Source of the DNA: Haemonchus contortus | Taxonomy: Eukaryota > Nematoda > Chromadorea > Rhabditida > Trichostrongylidae | Direction of reading: 5' to 3' | Assembly (NCBI GenBank): GCA_000469685.2 | Contig: LS997564.1 | Coordinates: 42,178,240-42,242,239 of the forward strand | Length of the DNA: 64,000 nt | Shown: positions 45,688-58,300 of the stretch, in pieces | Numbering within the stretch: position 1 is the first letter of the stretch | Layout of the letters: every line of letters begins with the position of its first letter | Made by a program: the position numbers and the translations under genes | Notes under the pieces: model-generated | What the model saw: only the letters and a program-made list of their open reading frames with translations | What the model was told of the DNA's origin: nothing | Database searches by the model: none

Positions 45688-47173
45688 CCAGTCGGGCCGC
45701 CCAGCTAACGCCGGGCTTCCCTCCTTCTTGCGGGTTCGCCCGGCTACGCCGGGCGCTCCTCCTTGTGAGAAATGTGCTATGCGTAAATAACACTTCGGAT
45801 TCTTTTTCCTTGAAAGCTCTACACCCTCATATTAGCTTCGAATTAAGAGTGATTTTTTCTGTAAGCCATCTTCGCTGTGTCCGAATGGAACATCGCATAA
45901 TATCACAAAGGCGCTTATTCAAAGAAAAAAAGTATTCAGAGGACTTCATCGCGGCTGATTCTACTATGTTAGCTACCATCAATGTTCCCAGCCAACTCCC
46001 TGTGCCTCCAAGTTTCAACGGTCTGGGTCCGAACTAACTGTATCCATTCACACCCAGCCCTTTGGGATGGAATTTAGTCTTGCATCCTATCATCAGTGTT
46101 CATATCCTGCCTCTTGTATTCCTACCGAGTTTGGTCGCTCTAGGTCCATTTTGACATTTCTCTGCAAGCCTCGCCCGTGGAGGAGTTATGATTTTCCGCT
46201 CGAACCCCACCCATTGTGGACGGAGTCCGGTCCTGCCACCCAGCATAAGTGTTCTCATCCCGCCGCCTGTGCTCATGCCAAATTTGAACTTTCTAGGTTC
46301 ACAGGGACAGGAGTTATGAATTTCTGCCCAAACCTCGCCCCTTGTGGGCGGAGTCCGGTTTTGCTACCCACCATAATTGTTACCATCCTGCCGCCTGTAC
46401 TCCTACCAAATTTGAACGCTCTAGGTCCACGGGGACTGCAGTTATGATTTTCCGCACAAACTCCGCCCCCTGTAGGTGGAGTCCGGCCTCGCCACCCAAT
46501 ATGAGTGTTCTCATCATGCCGCCTGTTCTCCTACCAAAGTTGAATGCTCTAGGTCCAAGTTTAAGTCTTTCACACAAACTCCGCCCCTTGTGGGCGGAGC
46601 TCGATCCTGCTACCCATTATAAGCGTTCCCATCCTATCTTGGGTACTCCTACCAAATTTGGACGCTCTAGAACCACGGGAACTGCAGTTATGATTTTCCG
46701 CACAAACCCCGCCCCCTGTGGGTGGAGTCCGGCCCCGCCATCCACCATGAGTGTTCTCATGCTGCAGCCTACACTCCTACCAAATTTGAGCGCTTTAGGT
46801 CCACAGGGACAGGAGTCATGAATTTTTGCCCAAACCCCGCCCATTGTGGGCGGAGCGCAATCCTGCCACCCATTATAAGCGTTCCCATCCTATCTTAGGT
46901 ACTCCTACCGAGTTTGAGCGCTTTAGGTTCTCGGGGACAGAAGTTATGACTTTCCGCTCACACACTTATTTCGCACACACCCCGCCCCCTGTGGGCGGAG
47001 TCCGGTCGCGCCACCCACCATTAGTGTTCCTATCCTGCCGCCTGTACTCCTACCAAATTTGAACTCTCTAGGTCAACGGGAACCGGAGTTATGAATTTCC
47101 GGTCAAACACACACACACACACGCACAGACAGACAAACCAACAGACACACTTAGCGCGTTATATATAGTAGGA
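45688..47173 (-). mobile_element. Non-autonomous Helitron, copy 2 (1.5 kb)
   Basis: On the minus strand it starts TCCTACTATATATAACGCG and ends with hairpin GCCCGGCGTTAGCTGGGC (one G-T wobble), GGCCCGA and CTGG. The flanks are A (47174, complement of T) and T (45687, complement of A), as expected for A/T insertion. The ends match copy 1 (16770-19081). Inside are about eight minisatellite units and only a short CA run (47105-47122). It lacks Rep/helicase coding. Confidence 0.88.
46090..47105. repeat. ~128 bp minisatellite inside Helitron copy 2
   Basis: About eight diverged units with the landmarks CTCCTACCAAATTTGA, CTAGGTCCACGGGGAC and CCCCGCCCCCTGTGGG. Open frames through it (46067-46821) are repeat artefacts. 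Units are the same family as at 17100-17690, though individual units differ by substitutions and small indels. Confidence 0.88.
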
Positions 47174-50100
47174 TTCTGAGGCTAGGGAAGTGCCAAGAGG
47201 CGCACTACTACAATTGTGGTCATGGAATCTAATTCCGAAAGGATAGCCGAACAAGCCAGTCGGGCTTGGTGACATCGACCACTAAAAGCTAACAAACTCT
47301 TCTTCGTGTGTAAGAGCACCAGCACTTTTGCTGGCCTGTAAATGTTATGTGGCCCTCATAAACGTTCAAACACCACTTTTATTCTGGAAGAATTGATGGC
47401 CGCATCCCAAACACCGGCTCGTGAACATCGAAAACACCCCTCTGATCCCTTACTCGTTATGACCTCGCACTCATCTTGTCGGATTAAATTACTCATGTCT
47501 GTTCTCACGTAGGGATGACTCACTGGCACGTAAGGGTGGAACAATTCATCGTGTCTCCCAATGGATAAACCAGCGCATTTCTATCGATCCCCTATTGTGT
47601 ATTTTTTTTTGTTATCTCAAGCATTCCGCTGTACGTTTTGGAACAGGGGAGAGCTACCCTGGGACCCAGGGCCTCAATCCTTTACGTTTCTAATTTCCGG
47701 TTTGCCGTCGATCCCGACTTTTTTTGATAGATTTCAAATTCCGCGAGAGCACACTATGAATAATTTTCGTGCTCAATAGAGACGAAATCTTGCGATTTCC
47801 GGATTTCGTTTTCGCTCATCCCAGTTTGTATTGGTCAGATCATATCAAATCATATCATATCAACAAAGTATCACGTAAAAGTAAATCAATGAGTCTATTT
47901 GGATGCGACATGAATGCGAGCTCAGCCGGTGGCTCTTCGAGATCCTCTCCAAAAAAACTGGCGGGGTAGTTCCATAAAGGCTTATTACCCCATGTAAAGA
48001 AACTTCTAAGTTCAGTTAGTGGTTCGTACTTCTATCTGACAACCTAGTTGACCAGAGAGGCGTAGGGAAACTAACCCCTTAACTGCAACGGATGACAGTG
48101 AAAAATAAATGAATCAACCTGCTGAGGGAAGGAGAGAACAACGAGCTCTTTCAGACTCTATCCTATCTGATGTACCGAACAACCCATACCCACTTCACGT
48201 CTAAATTACTTTAGCGAGCCTCCAAACCTTTAGCCTTCTGAGCATAGCTGAGAGGCGAGATATGGCCCTACATGGAATCATGGTGTCTACGCTTTCATTG
48301 ATCATTGTCACTTCCGAAGAAACCCCCTGATACCTTTGAATTGTCCGAAAAGCCAGCCTCCTTTTGCTTTTGGAAGTGAACAACAAGCAATCTTAGTCGG
48401 ATGCCCAAGTGATCCTTGTTCTACAACAAATTCAGTTATTTTTGCTCGACAGTAAATAATTAGTATGCAACTGACTGGCTTGCCATATTTTCAAATTATA
48501 ATTTGACGTTGTTTTTTTGTTTGCAATATGGGAGCCACAGAGGCGGAAATTTTAACTGAATCTTCTTACAGCAACATCTAAGCCACATGTGCGGACTCCG
48601 CCACTCCTCGCCCCCTCGCCTTCACTTTTCTGCCATTCTTTAGAGTGACCTCTTCCACTTCACAAATATTTATCGTTTTCTGTTTACTATTCAATGACTA
48701 CTAGGAAGTACCCGATTCTTCCGCCGAACCCATTGGTCACCTTGTAAGAACTCTGTTATTCCTTTTTGCTCCGTTATCTAGTTCCGAAGAAACGCCACCT
48801 TTTTTATTTTTCATATCCATCGCTTCTGAGCGCAAAGCACGAGTCAGCTGTATGGCGCAACGTCCTTGTGACATACAGTGCATAATAGATGATAGTTCTT
48901 GATTTCATATTAATTGATAGACTTTATTAGATGCATCGGGCTCAAAAACATCGACCAGTAATCATATGTACTCATTCTCTGTGTTGGAACCCTTTCTAGA
49001 ACTCTGATCTCCCGGTTGGTTGAAGCTGGCTACTGACGGACTCTTGAAATGATTAGTCTCTTGGCACCCATCACGGGAGTTGGCGTGATCTCCATCCGCT
49101 AATGGATCCAACTCCTCCCGTCCCCTTCCTGGGGGTCTTCGATTACATTTGCCTCCCTTTGTCGCTCGCTCATCGGATCCTTCCCTCGAGCTCGACGAGA
49201 ACGCAGACGTTTTCTTTCTGGTGAAAAAGGCCCTGAGTGTTCTACGAGGTTCGTTCTATTTCAGAAATGAAGTTCTGCTTTTGAAAGAGGAGGCAGGGGG
49301 GGGGGGGGGGGAGGGGGGTACAAGAACTACCTTGTAGAGGCAAGCAGTTCCAATCATTTATTGAAGTGTGTCATCCATTTTTTTCGTCTGGCTGACACTG
49401 AATACCCACCTGAACTCTGCCCCGGTGGGAACGAGAGTTCGCTGGAGTCAGCCGCTTGTCTTTCGGTGGGTGAGTGTGCGTGTGTAGATGAGTGTGTGTC
49501 GGTCTGTCCAAGCTTCAAAACATCTCATCCACAGCAGTCAACACGCCGTTGCCCCCGAGCAGCAGACGTTTTTCGTCTCGTTGCTGATGCTTTCGATTGT
49601 CCTGAGCCTTTCGTACCCACCTCGTTATGTACTCATAAGCACACAGTTTTCCTAGGGATTAAGGGTAGAAGGTTCCCATTCTCACTTCTATTCCCAAGGG
49701 CCGAATTTTGGTTTATCCAGTTGCAATTGTGCGATGTTTACACTGCAAAAAGATCGGGGCGAGAGATTTAGGAGGATTGACAAACGATAACGAGGCAATC
49801 TATTGGTCCCCAGGGATTTAAAATGTTTAAGGGATACTTAAGATGGTTTTATTAACTGTCATAACAGCTACAAAACATTGGGCAAAGCTTTTCAGTTCAA
49901 AATCGATCAGAAACGATAAATTGCTAAGACTCTCCCTAATAACCATATCTTCCTCTCATTCTCAATTATATCGGCAAATGAAATAACCCTTCCCGAGAGA
50001 TTACCCACCTTCGAATAACCACCAGAATTTTTTTTCAAATTTCCGATCAAGTTTCGAAGAGATTAGGTCCCAAGAAAGAACTTTTCATCCATCATCATCC

Positions 50101-51183
50101 CTATACTACAGACTTATTCGCCCATAGTGCCACAAATATAAAGTAGGGAATATATGAGTAAATAAATAAAGAAATTTCCATAGCTTTTACTTTTCATCAA
50201 CTAATTCCTCTTCGCAATGGATCCATGGAGAAGTTATCTCAGAGGTGGGTAGTGGAGAGGTGCTATCAAGTTAGAAGGTGGATCTCCGGAATAGGCACGT
50301 GCGACGGGCGGCACATTTGCTCTGCAGATGTCGTAAATACGAATATAAATTCTCAATGTGTAATTAATGTGTTTGCAGGGCATGAAACTGGCATATTGAC
50401 GCCATGGCTCGGATTCCCATATCCTTTGGGCTAATCAATCTGTTCCACCTATGGCCGAATATACACGAAATCAGGGAGGAAGGGGAAGGAGAAGGGCTAC
50501 CTTGGGTATTGGGCTGAAGTAAAATTAATGTCGCTTCGATAAGTTTTGCCAGTAAAGCTCAGTGGAACTCGTCCAACTGTGAGAACTGCTTCAGTGTTGA
50601 GTCAACTATTTCCACCTCCAATCCTCTTGTTTTCTCAGTTTCTTCACTTCAGATCGTCCTTTTCGCGTTGACTCGACTCTCCGTTAGGAATTCCCTTACC
50701 GTGAATCATCAAAACCTACTTTTGGCTCTAGTCATTGTGAATCATACTGGCCGCTTTCTTACCTCCCTGTAACGTCACATTTAATGAATTTCTTCCATAC
50801 TCTATGAATCGATCCCAGTATATGTTTACGCTCTTATGCTATGAGTTTTTTTATTTTATTATTTAATGTCAGATTACTGTAATGCTACATAATTACAGAG
50901 TGACTGCAGAGTAACTACAAAGAATGTCCGGGGGTTAATCGTTTTTAAAATTTCAAAATAAACACGTTTATCTTCAGGGACTTTACTGTTCCGTACTGTT
51001 GTTCGCTAGGCAACAGAAACAGAAGCAACAATGTAATGTTCCATGAATCGATTCTTTAATATGTCTTTATATTTATAAAAATATACTTGTAATATTACTA
51101 TGTTTTGTCAACTCAATGAAGCTTATTCTTTTAACTTATTTGACGAAACGCTTTCTGCCTAATGATCATACTCTCTCAAAATA
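47174..51183. other. Gene-poor spacer
   Basis: About 4 kb with no supported gene. A G16 tract lies at 49296-49311. A 136-codon plus-strand frame at 49361-49771 has no recognisable motif and is probably chance. Confidence 0.5.
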
Positions 51184-52703
51184 CACTGGTGTGCAAAACT
51201 TAGGGACGAAAGCAACTTTCGATCACTGAACCTCTGCCAGACGACAGAGTTCGATGAACGGTATGATATGGTACGGTATTGCACAGGAAGTAACTGGCAG
51301 AAAATCAAAATAGGACTAGCAAATAAGGCATTTTTATCGAAAGGTACCGATTACACATAGTTCCTCACAACTTATCCCAGCACTTCAAAAAAAGCGAGGC
51401 GGTTGCGAATGGGGTATGTGATCATCACGGACAGCAGTAAATGCTCTGCAACGCGATCCCATACTTTCCATGAGGTTGGAAATGAGTTATTGTGATAGGG
51501 CATCCCATTCCTCTATCAGCGCAATTGGCAATTGATGGATGGTCAGTGGTGCATATGGACGCGCTGTAATGCCTCTACCCAACGCATCCTACACGTGGTT
51601 CATGAGATTCAGGTCGAGCTAACGGACAGGTCACTCCATTCACTGGATAACCTTCTGTGTAAAGAGCTCTTCCACCTAAGATGTTCGATGCGGTCGCGCA
51701 TTGTTATCCATAAAAATGAATTCAGGGCTCACTGCAGTCCTGAAAAGATACACTTTAGGGAGGGGTTCCTTTTCACAGTGACGCCGACTGTTAAGGGAGC
51801 CACGCTCAAAAATCTGAAGGTTAGTACGGTTGCGAAGCATGATACCTTCCCATACCATAACACCTCGATCACCAGAACGATCAAGTTCCACAACGTTTAT
51901 GAGAGAAGTGCGTGTCCCCAGCTCTGGCCATGAGGGTGCGTTCAGAATCACTGCTCAGACTGAATCTGCTCTCATCCGAAAAAGCAAACGGCCTCATTTC
52001 TCATCGGCCCGTTAGCTATGCTCCTGGCACCACCCTAAACCGTCTCGCCATTTCGCGAGGGCCAAAGGAATCCTACGTAGTGGTCGTCGGGCGAAGAGAC
52101 CGCCACCGTGCAGTCGTCGTGCCATTGTAGTGCGTGGGATGGCTTGCTTTGAAATCCTGTTAAATGACATTGCAATCAAAGAAGCTGACTGACGTGGATC
52201 TCTTCTTGCCTACTGCACAATGTAGCGGTCTTACCTTAGAGTAGTTGTTCGTGGTCGACCACCTCCTCTCCTTCGTGCAGCAGTATAAGAGGTTCGGAAT
52301 GCTCCCCGTGCACGTGAAACAACGCTGTGAGCAATATCAGGTTCCTGAGCTGCGCTCGTCATGGTTCGACCTTTTTCGAGTTCCTCGATGATCCTCCCTC
52401 GTGCCAGGCCATCCAGACGATGTCTGCGGGACATGATGTATAGAAGGATAACACCACAGTACTTGGTAGCTGCTGGCTGATTGTCAAGAAAATTTTTTTC
52501 GTACCTATCAGCTGCCTCGATTTGTGCGGGTAGCCATATTTGTCGCTTTATTTGAACTATTCCTCCATCAAAGGATGTCCGATTTCCTGTGCATAACCAT
52601 CACAGGTCTAGCAATATAATCCCACACTTTCATTTATTTCCACCCAGTCCTCAATGTTTTATGTTACATTATCCATCTCGTCCCTAAGTTTTGCACACCA
52701 GTG
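51184..52703 (-). mobile_element. Tc1-like DNA transposon, 1520 bp, inactive
   Basis: Perfect 26 bp terminal inverted repeats start CACTGGTGTGCAAAACTTAG at 51184-51209 and, inverted, at 52678-52703. TA target duplications flank it (51182-51183 and 52704-52705). It carries a broken transposase on the minus strand. Intact TIRs mean it could still be moved by a transposase supplied in trans. Confidence 0.94.
51470..52434 (-). pseudogene. Tc1-family transposase pseudogene
   Basis: From the start at 52434 the frame encodes the N-terminal helix-turn-helix (HRLDGLARGRIIEELEKG) and an AT-hook/GRPR-like linker (RRRGGGRPRT), then breaks. Further pieces in other frames include SLINVVELDRSGDRGVMVW and the second catalytic Asp in FIFMDNNARPHRT. 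Several stops and frameshifts interrupt it. The stretch that normally carries the third catalytic acidic residue (LNPIEHVWD-type) reads LNLMNHV then a stop, so that residue is lost. Confidence 0.9.
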
Positions 52704-52904
52704 TAGTTGCAAACGGGGACAGCTTGTAGTGTATGCCATGTCGATGTCCTTCAATGGAATGCTTGGACTATTTGGGAATGGAAGTGGAGGGGAAACGTAC
52801 GTGGGAATGCCTAGACTACTTAATTTTCGAACCGGTTGCAGTTAAGCCGTTTTTTTTCTTCTTATTATCTCAGCTAAGGCCATTCCTTCCACTTTCTTAC
52901 TCAC

Positions 52905-52977
52905 TTTCCTTCTTTTGTTCTTTCTTTCTTTCTTTTCGCTCTCTTTCCTTCTTTCTTTCTTTCTTTCTTTCTTTCCT

Positions 52978-53049
<72 letters not shown>

Positions 53050-53050
53050 T

Positions 53051-53142
<92 letters not shown>

Positions 53143-53143
53143 T

Positions 53144-53183
<40 letters not shown>

Positions 53184-53184
53184 T

Positions 53185-53216
<32 letters not shown>

Positions 53217-53357
53217 TTCTTTCTTTCTTTCTTTCTTTCTTTCTTTTTCTTTCTTTCTTTCTTTTCTTTCTTCTTTCTTTCTTTCTTTCTTTCTTTCTTC
53301 TTTCTTTCCTTTCTTTCTTTCTTTCTTTCTTCTTTCTTTCTTTCTTTCTTCTTCTTC

Positions 53358-53392
<35 letters not shown>

Positions 53393-53415
53393 TTTCTTTT
53401 TTTTATTCCTTTCTT
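52905..53415. repeat. (CTTT)n microsatellite, about 510 bp
   Basis: Nearly uninterrupted CTTT tetramers with scattered one-base slips, starting about 200 bp beyond the Tc1-like element. Phe/Leu/Ser and Lys/Arg/Glu open frames across it are artefacts. Confidence 0.98.
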
Positions 53416-55397
53416 TCTCTCTTCTTTTCTTTTGGCAGAAAAATAAGAGAGAAATAAATAAATTTTTCATCAAATATCAATTTATTCAATCGTTCTTTCC
53501 CATCAGTCCTTATCCACCACGTCTAAATCTTCTTTTCTTCATTTCGATACATTTTTGATTGATCCCCTTTTCGAATTAACTTTCTACGTTACCCGTTTCG
53601 AAGTGGCTAATGGTCGACCCTCCTTATCGAGGTCTTTTTTTGACGTCTTAATGGCAGACTTATCGCAGTTCATATCAATTATTAACGTTCATTCATCTTT
53701 ATGCTCGCTTCGTCACAATCTTTGAAAACCACTGGTTTTTTTCTAAATTTTTGTAAAATCCCATCGAATATTGCGAACTTTTGCTTGGGAAAGTTTCCCT
53801 GTTAGAATCACCTCGACTGCGAAAAATGCTGTCGAGTAGAAAGGGCCAACTGGACTTTGGAATTATTTTGATTCTATTCGGTTTCGGTCTCCTTTCTTTT
53901 TTATTTTCAGTTTGATTTTTTTGAATGTGGGACCTCGCGTAGCCATGTTTTATTCAGCGGGATTGATTTTACGCGCCTCCAATCGATACCATCCTTTAAA
54001 GGTGCAATAGTTGAGCGGTTGCAAGCACGGTATTACCCGTTCCAAGGTGTATGGGTTACCCGATTACCAGATTCCTTCGCATCCCTCAAACCGACTCCTA
54101 AGCCCCTTTACGTGACACCTTTCCCCACCTTTTCCCGTCGTTCAAGATAAACCGATAATTCCAGATTAGTTTATCAAGCTTTCTATTAATTCTACGCTCC
54201 CGAGCCGATTACCCTATTCGCAAGACGCTGCTGCACTTAAAGAAAAGAAAACAAATGTCCAAACAAAGATCTTTGGATATTTTACTTATTATCTCACACT
54301 GCATACGAAAGAGGGAAGTATAACATCAAATAAGTGGATAGAAGGGATAGGTGATGGCTCTGGGTCATCCCCTTCCACTCTGGCCTACCAAAGTTAAGGA
54401 GCTACCGAAGACGTCGTAGAAGGAGTCAAAGCCACGAATCCTTCAACCACTGAAGAAAGTGTTTTCCGACCAATTTCGGGCTGGAATAAGATAGCAATCA
54501 CACCGAGAAAGCCATGGGGAAGATCATGCTGCTCGAAGCTGCTCACCAGAGACCTTTGCTATTTTATTTGAGGAGGATGGGCACAAATTCTGAAAAAAGC
54601 AACCTAAGTGTTCATATTTTATGATTTTGAATGGTGTGCTATTGCAACCTGTCTATCCATTAATCTTTCAATTCACATTCTACACGAGGGGAGGCAAGAA
54701 GTGTCACTAGTTAGTAGTGGGGGAACCAAGTTCCAAATGATGCCCGCATAGACCAACCACGTCTTCCTACCTCGGGCTTCGGTTACGTGATACTCGACTG
54801 CTCTGTAGAGAAAAAGGCATCAAAAAATGCATCTCTTGAGCCGAAAACGGCTAAAAAATTGGCCAAAACGCATTTGAACGCCGCCTCAGTTCTGAAAGGA
54901 TTTCGTATGCAGGAGCCCAATTCGGTAAGATACCCAATGGCACAAAATTTCATCAGTCAACCCTGAACGCCCTGTACTCGTCATGAACTACTCTTCTTGA
55001 CCACGCTATGGTTCACATCAATTTCGCAGCTCTTGCCGGGATCCCTACTAATTTGTAGGCAAGGATTAAATCGATGCTCGTAGTTCGGCCACCATCAGCT
55101 TCTGCACTTTTCAGCACATCCACCCAGGCTTTCACAAGTGCTTTCTAAGGCTTTTACGATCATGCGTAACTAATGCTTCACTCTATGCGTTTTGTGGAAA
55201 AGGGCAATGGATTAGATGCCATTCCGCCTCGAAATTCAGATGAATGTCTTGCCGTCCTTTCTTTCCGAACCTCATTTCTCAATTGGTAGGCATTCTATTG
55301 TTTCGTGAACAACTTGAATCTCCCACATGTCCTTGCGATGAGCGTCCGGTGCCGTTTCTTAGCTTCATGATCTTCCCTAACAAATTGTATGTTTCAG
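53416..55397. promoter_or_regulatory. Spacer upstream of the CX-module gene
   Basis: About 2 kb with no supported exon. Its 3' end (55391-55397, TTTCAG-type) is the acceptor directly before the CX-module gene start codon, so the promoter probably lies here. Confidence 0.45.
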
Positions 55398-58300
55398 ATG
55401 CGGAATCGGCGTGCTGCATGGTTACTAATAGCGTTGGTATCGTTCGAGCTGTTACCGCCGTTGGATGCCAAGCGAGGCGGAATATTGGGCGGCTCCCGAT
55501 CACGTGGCTCATCCGCCTCCCGAATGGGCGGCGGTGGTCTATTCGGAGGAGGTTCGAAACCAATGCGAACTAGTAGCGGAACGAACGTATATAACAGAAA
55601 TCTTGGCGGAGGTTAATGATAGTGTAGTGGTGGTTGGTGATAACCGTGATGAGGTGGTGTTAGCTGATAGATAGCTTCAGTTCGTTGTAGATTATAATAG
55701 TTAACCATTAGGTCGTTCAGTTAGCTTCTCTAATCTAAATTGCCAAAACGATTTCAGTTCCAATTTTCGTAGGCCCATGAGATTCGGAAAAAGGTCTTTA
55801 TTCCAGGCAAAAATCCGCAATTTGCATAGTCCCCGGTCCGCTTTTGGATTGGGTATCCAGTTTGCTTGTATAACTAACCCTTTCTGTTTCTGTTACGCAT
55901 CCATATCCAGAAGGGTCCAGAGTTAGGAGAAAAACTGGCAATTTTACGCTCTCTGGAGAGCTTATTTCCGAATTCCTTTGTGAGAAGCCCATTAAAACTG
56001 ACTGGGAAGCATTTCAAGCCCTCCACCTATAGGTGGGAGCCGGTTTGGGTAAAAACATACAAACACCTTGAACTAGTCCCTCTGAGAATTAACACCCTCT
56101 TACAATTGGGTGAGATTCTCAGTAAGGAAAACCTAACCTTTCTTCTAATACTTGATTTTCGGAAAATAGAAGGTTTCAAATAATATGCTTGGTTTATTGC
56201 CTGAAAGAAAAATGACGGTAGCAAGGTTACTGCTGGTTGCCAGCAATTGTTCTAAATTTCCCAAGGGATTCCTAGGATTTCGTATTACCGTAGAAGTTCT
56301 GATCGAACTCTTCACCCTCACGGAGTGACACCTTTCGCCTACTCTGAACAGTAGCCAAATATAGCTCCTCAAACGCCCACAAGCTTCTACGGAATTGGTT
56401 CAATCCCTTCCCCTAATTGCCATAGCTACGGACATCTCAAAACATACACGAAATGTTCTTTGGACCCTTTTCTTGCTAAGACCCAGAAAATAGCTTACTT
56501 TTCCCAGGCTCGCTCCGAGTTCTCTCAGCTCCTGCCTCAATTCGTACTAGTCCCAGTTCAATAGCCCCCATTATCTCGAACTTTGCATGCTTCTATCTTG
56601 CCTTAAAAGAGATTACGTTCATATAAATGATCTCCTCAGAGAGCCCAATAAAGCTATTTATTTTTCAGTTCATCAATCCCGAACACATCAAGGCGGCCAT
56701 GGAGGTGGCTGGGGAACAGGAGGTGGATGGGGTAGTGGAGGACGACAACAGCATGGTAATTAAGACTTTTTGTAATAATTCGACGAATTTCTAATGGGAC
56801 TGGGGTAGCATTAGGCGAAGGGATGACAGTCTGGTTAGAAAGTCAAAAAAGAATTCTACATCAGAGGAGTTATGGCTAATCAGCTTCTTTTTCAGGAGGA
56901 GGATGGGGTGGTGGACGATCAGGCAGCCCTAAGTGAGTTATATTAACAATTCATCTTTGAATAATTATTATGAGCTATGCTTCACAACGAATGTAATCCG
57001 AAGCTCATTGGTCCCTGCACCGATTACGTGGCGTATCCCTGAGGGGTGATAAATCCAATCCAGCCCAATTTCTTTTCCTTAAAGTGGTATTGATCTCAAC
57101 TGCTCTGTACCGTACTACTTTTATATTCAACTATCTATTGTATAGTAATATATTAAGTGAAATACTTGATAATAAAATGATCTTCTAAAATTTGAGGTCA
57201 TCTGGATTGGGTAAGATCTTCGGCGGCATAGGCGGCAGACGGCACAACTACGGAGGTTCTAGGTCAATTCTGCCGCTATATTCTATATGTCTAATCCCAT
57301 GTCCACGTTTTCGAATGCCACTAACAGTGTCGAAAGCGCTTAATCAACGCTTTGTAGATTGAATTGTTAGAAAAACGCCCAAGTGATGACTCCAGACTGA
57401 TATCAGAACATTTGCAGATTCACATCGCATGGAATCGGTTCACGGTCTCGATCGAATACGTTCAAGAATATGATTGTCGGAGCAGCCGCCGGTTATTTGA
57501 CATACCAAGCTGGCAAAGCTATCATCAGGTCGATGGCTGGCCCAATGATGTAAGTGTTTGCGAAACATTTCTCAGTTGTGGGGAGAACCGCCCATTGCAG
57601 GAGGAGCTTACAAGCCTTAATCACCTCTTAAGCTTTTATGCTAATTTCTTTGAGCCATCCATTCCGGTCCTGCGCACGTCGTTTCCATTGTTGGCCGAGC
57701 ATATTCACCATAGGATCGGCCCATCTCAATTTAGGCCTTCCCGGCGCTCGCTTGTGATCCAGTGGGACCCAATTCGTTAGCCGGAAGGTCCATCGGTTGT
57801 CTTTCAATCGTGCCACATGACCGGCCCATTCTCGTTTACGTTTATACATTTCCTGGACAACATCAACAAGGCCACTTCGTCTTCGTAATTCTGTGTTTGT
57901 GATATGTTCACGAAGTGACACCTTGCAAATTCTGCGTTCCATAGATCTTTGCATTACAGCAAATTTCTCTTCGTCTGCCTTCGTAGACGACCAGCATTCT
58001 GCGCCATACAAAACCGCGGGTATCACAGTCGAGTGGAAAAGAGACGCTTTCAGTTTCATCGGGAGGTCTTCGTCTAGTAGTAGCGTTGAAATTTTGTTGA
58101 AGCTAGACCAAGCTGCCTTCCTGCGCCTGCTGTACTCTCCACTGCTGCCTTCTGTGAAACTGAGCTGGTGTCCGAGATACTTAAAGCTTTTTACTTCTTC
58201 GATGGTTTCGCCATCTATTTTGACTGTCGCTGTAGGACTGAATTGGTTGTGCATCCACTTCGTTTTGGACAAGTTCATTTCAAGTCCGATTTCACTCGAT

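Noticed and set aside
46067..46821. Overlapping 126- and 159-codon frames with repeating NLxALGP/FERSRSTGT-like units
   Set aside because: They run through the Helitron minisatellite; the frame is open only because the unit lacks stops.
49361..49771. 136-codon Cys-containing plus-strand frame
   Set aside because: No signal peptide, no cysteine pattern of a known family and no splice or trans-splice site at the start.
52733..53473. Open frames of 180-237 codons rich in Phe/Leu/Ser or Lys/Arg/Glu
   Set aside because: They are translations of the CTTT microsatellite.
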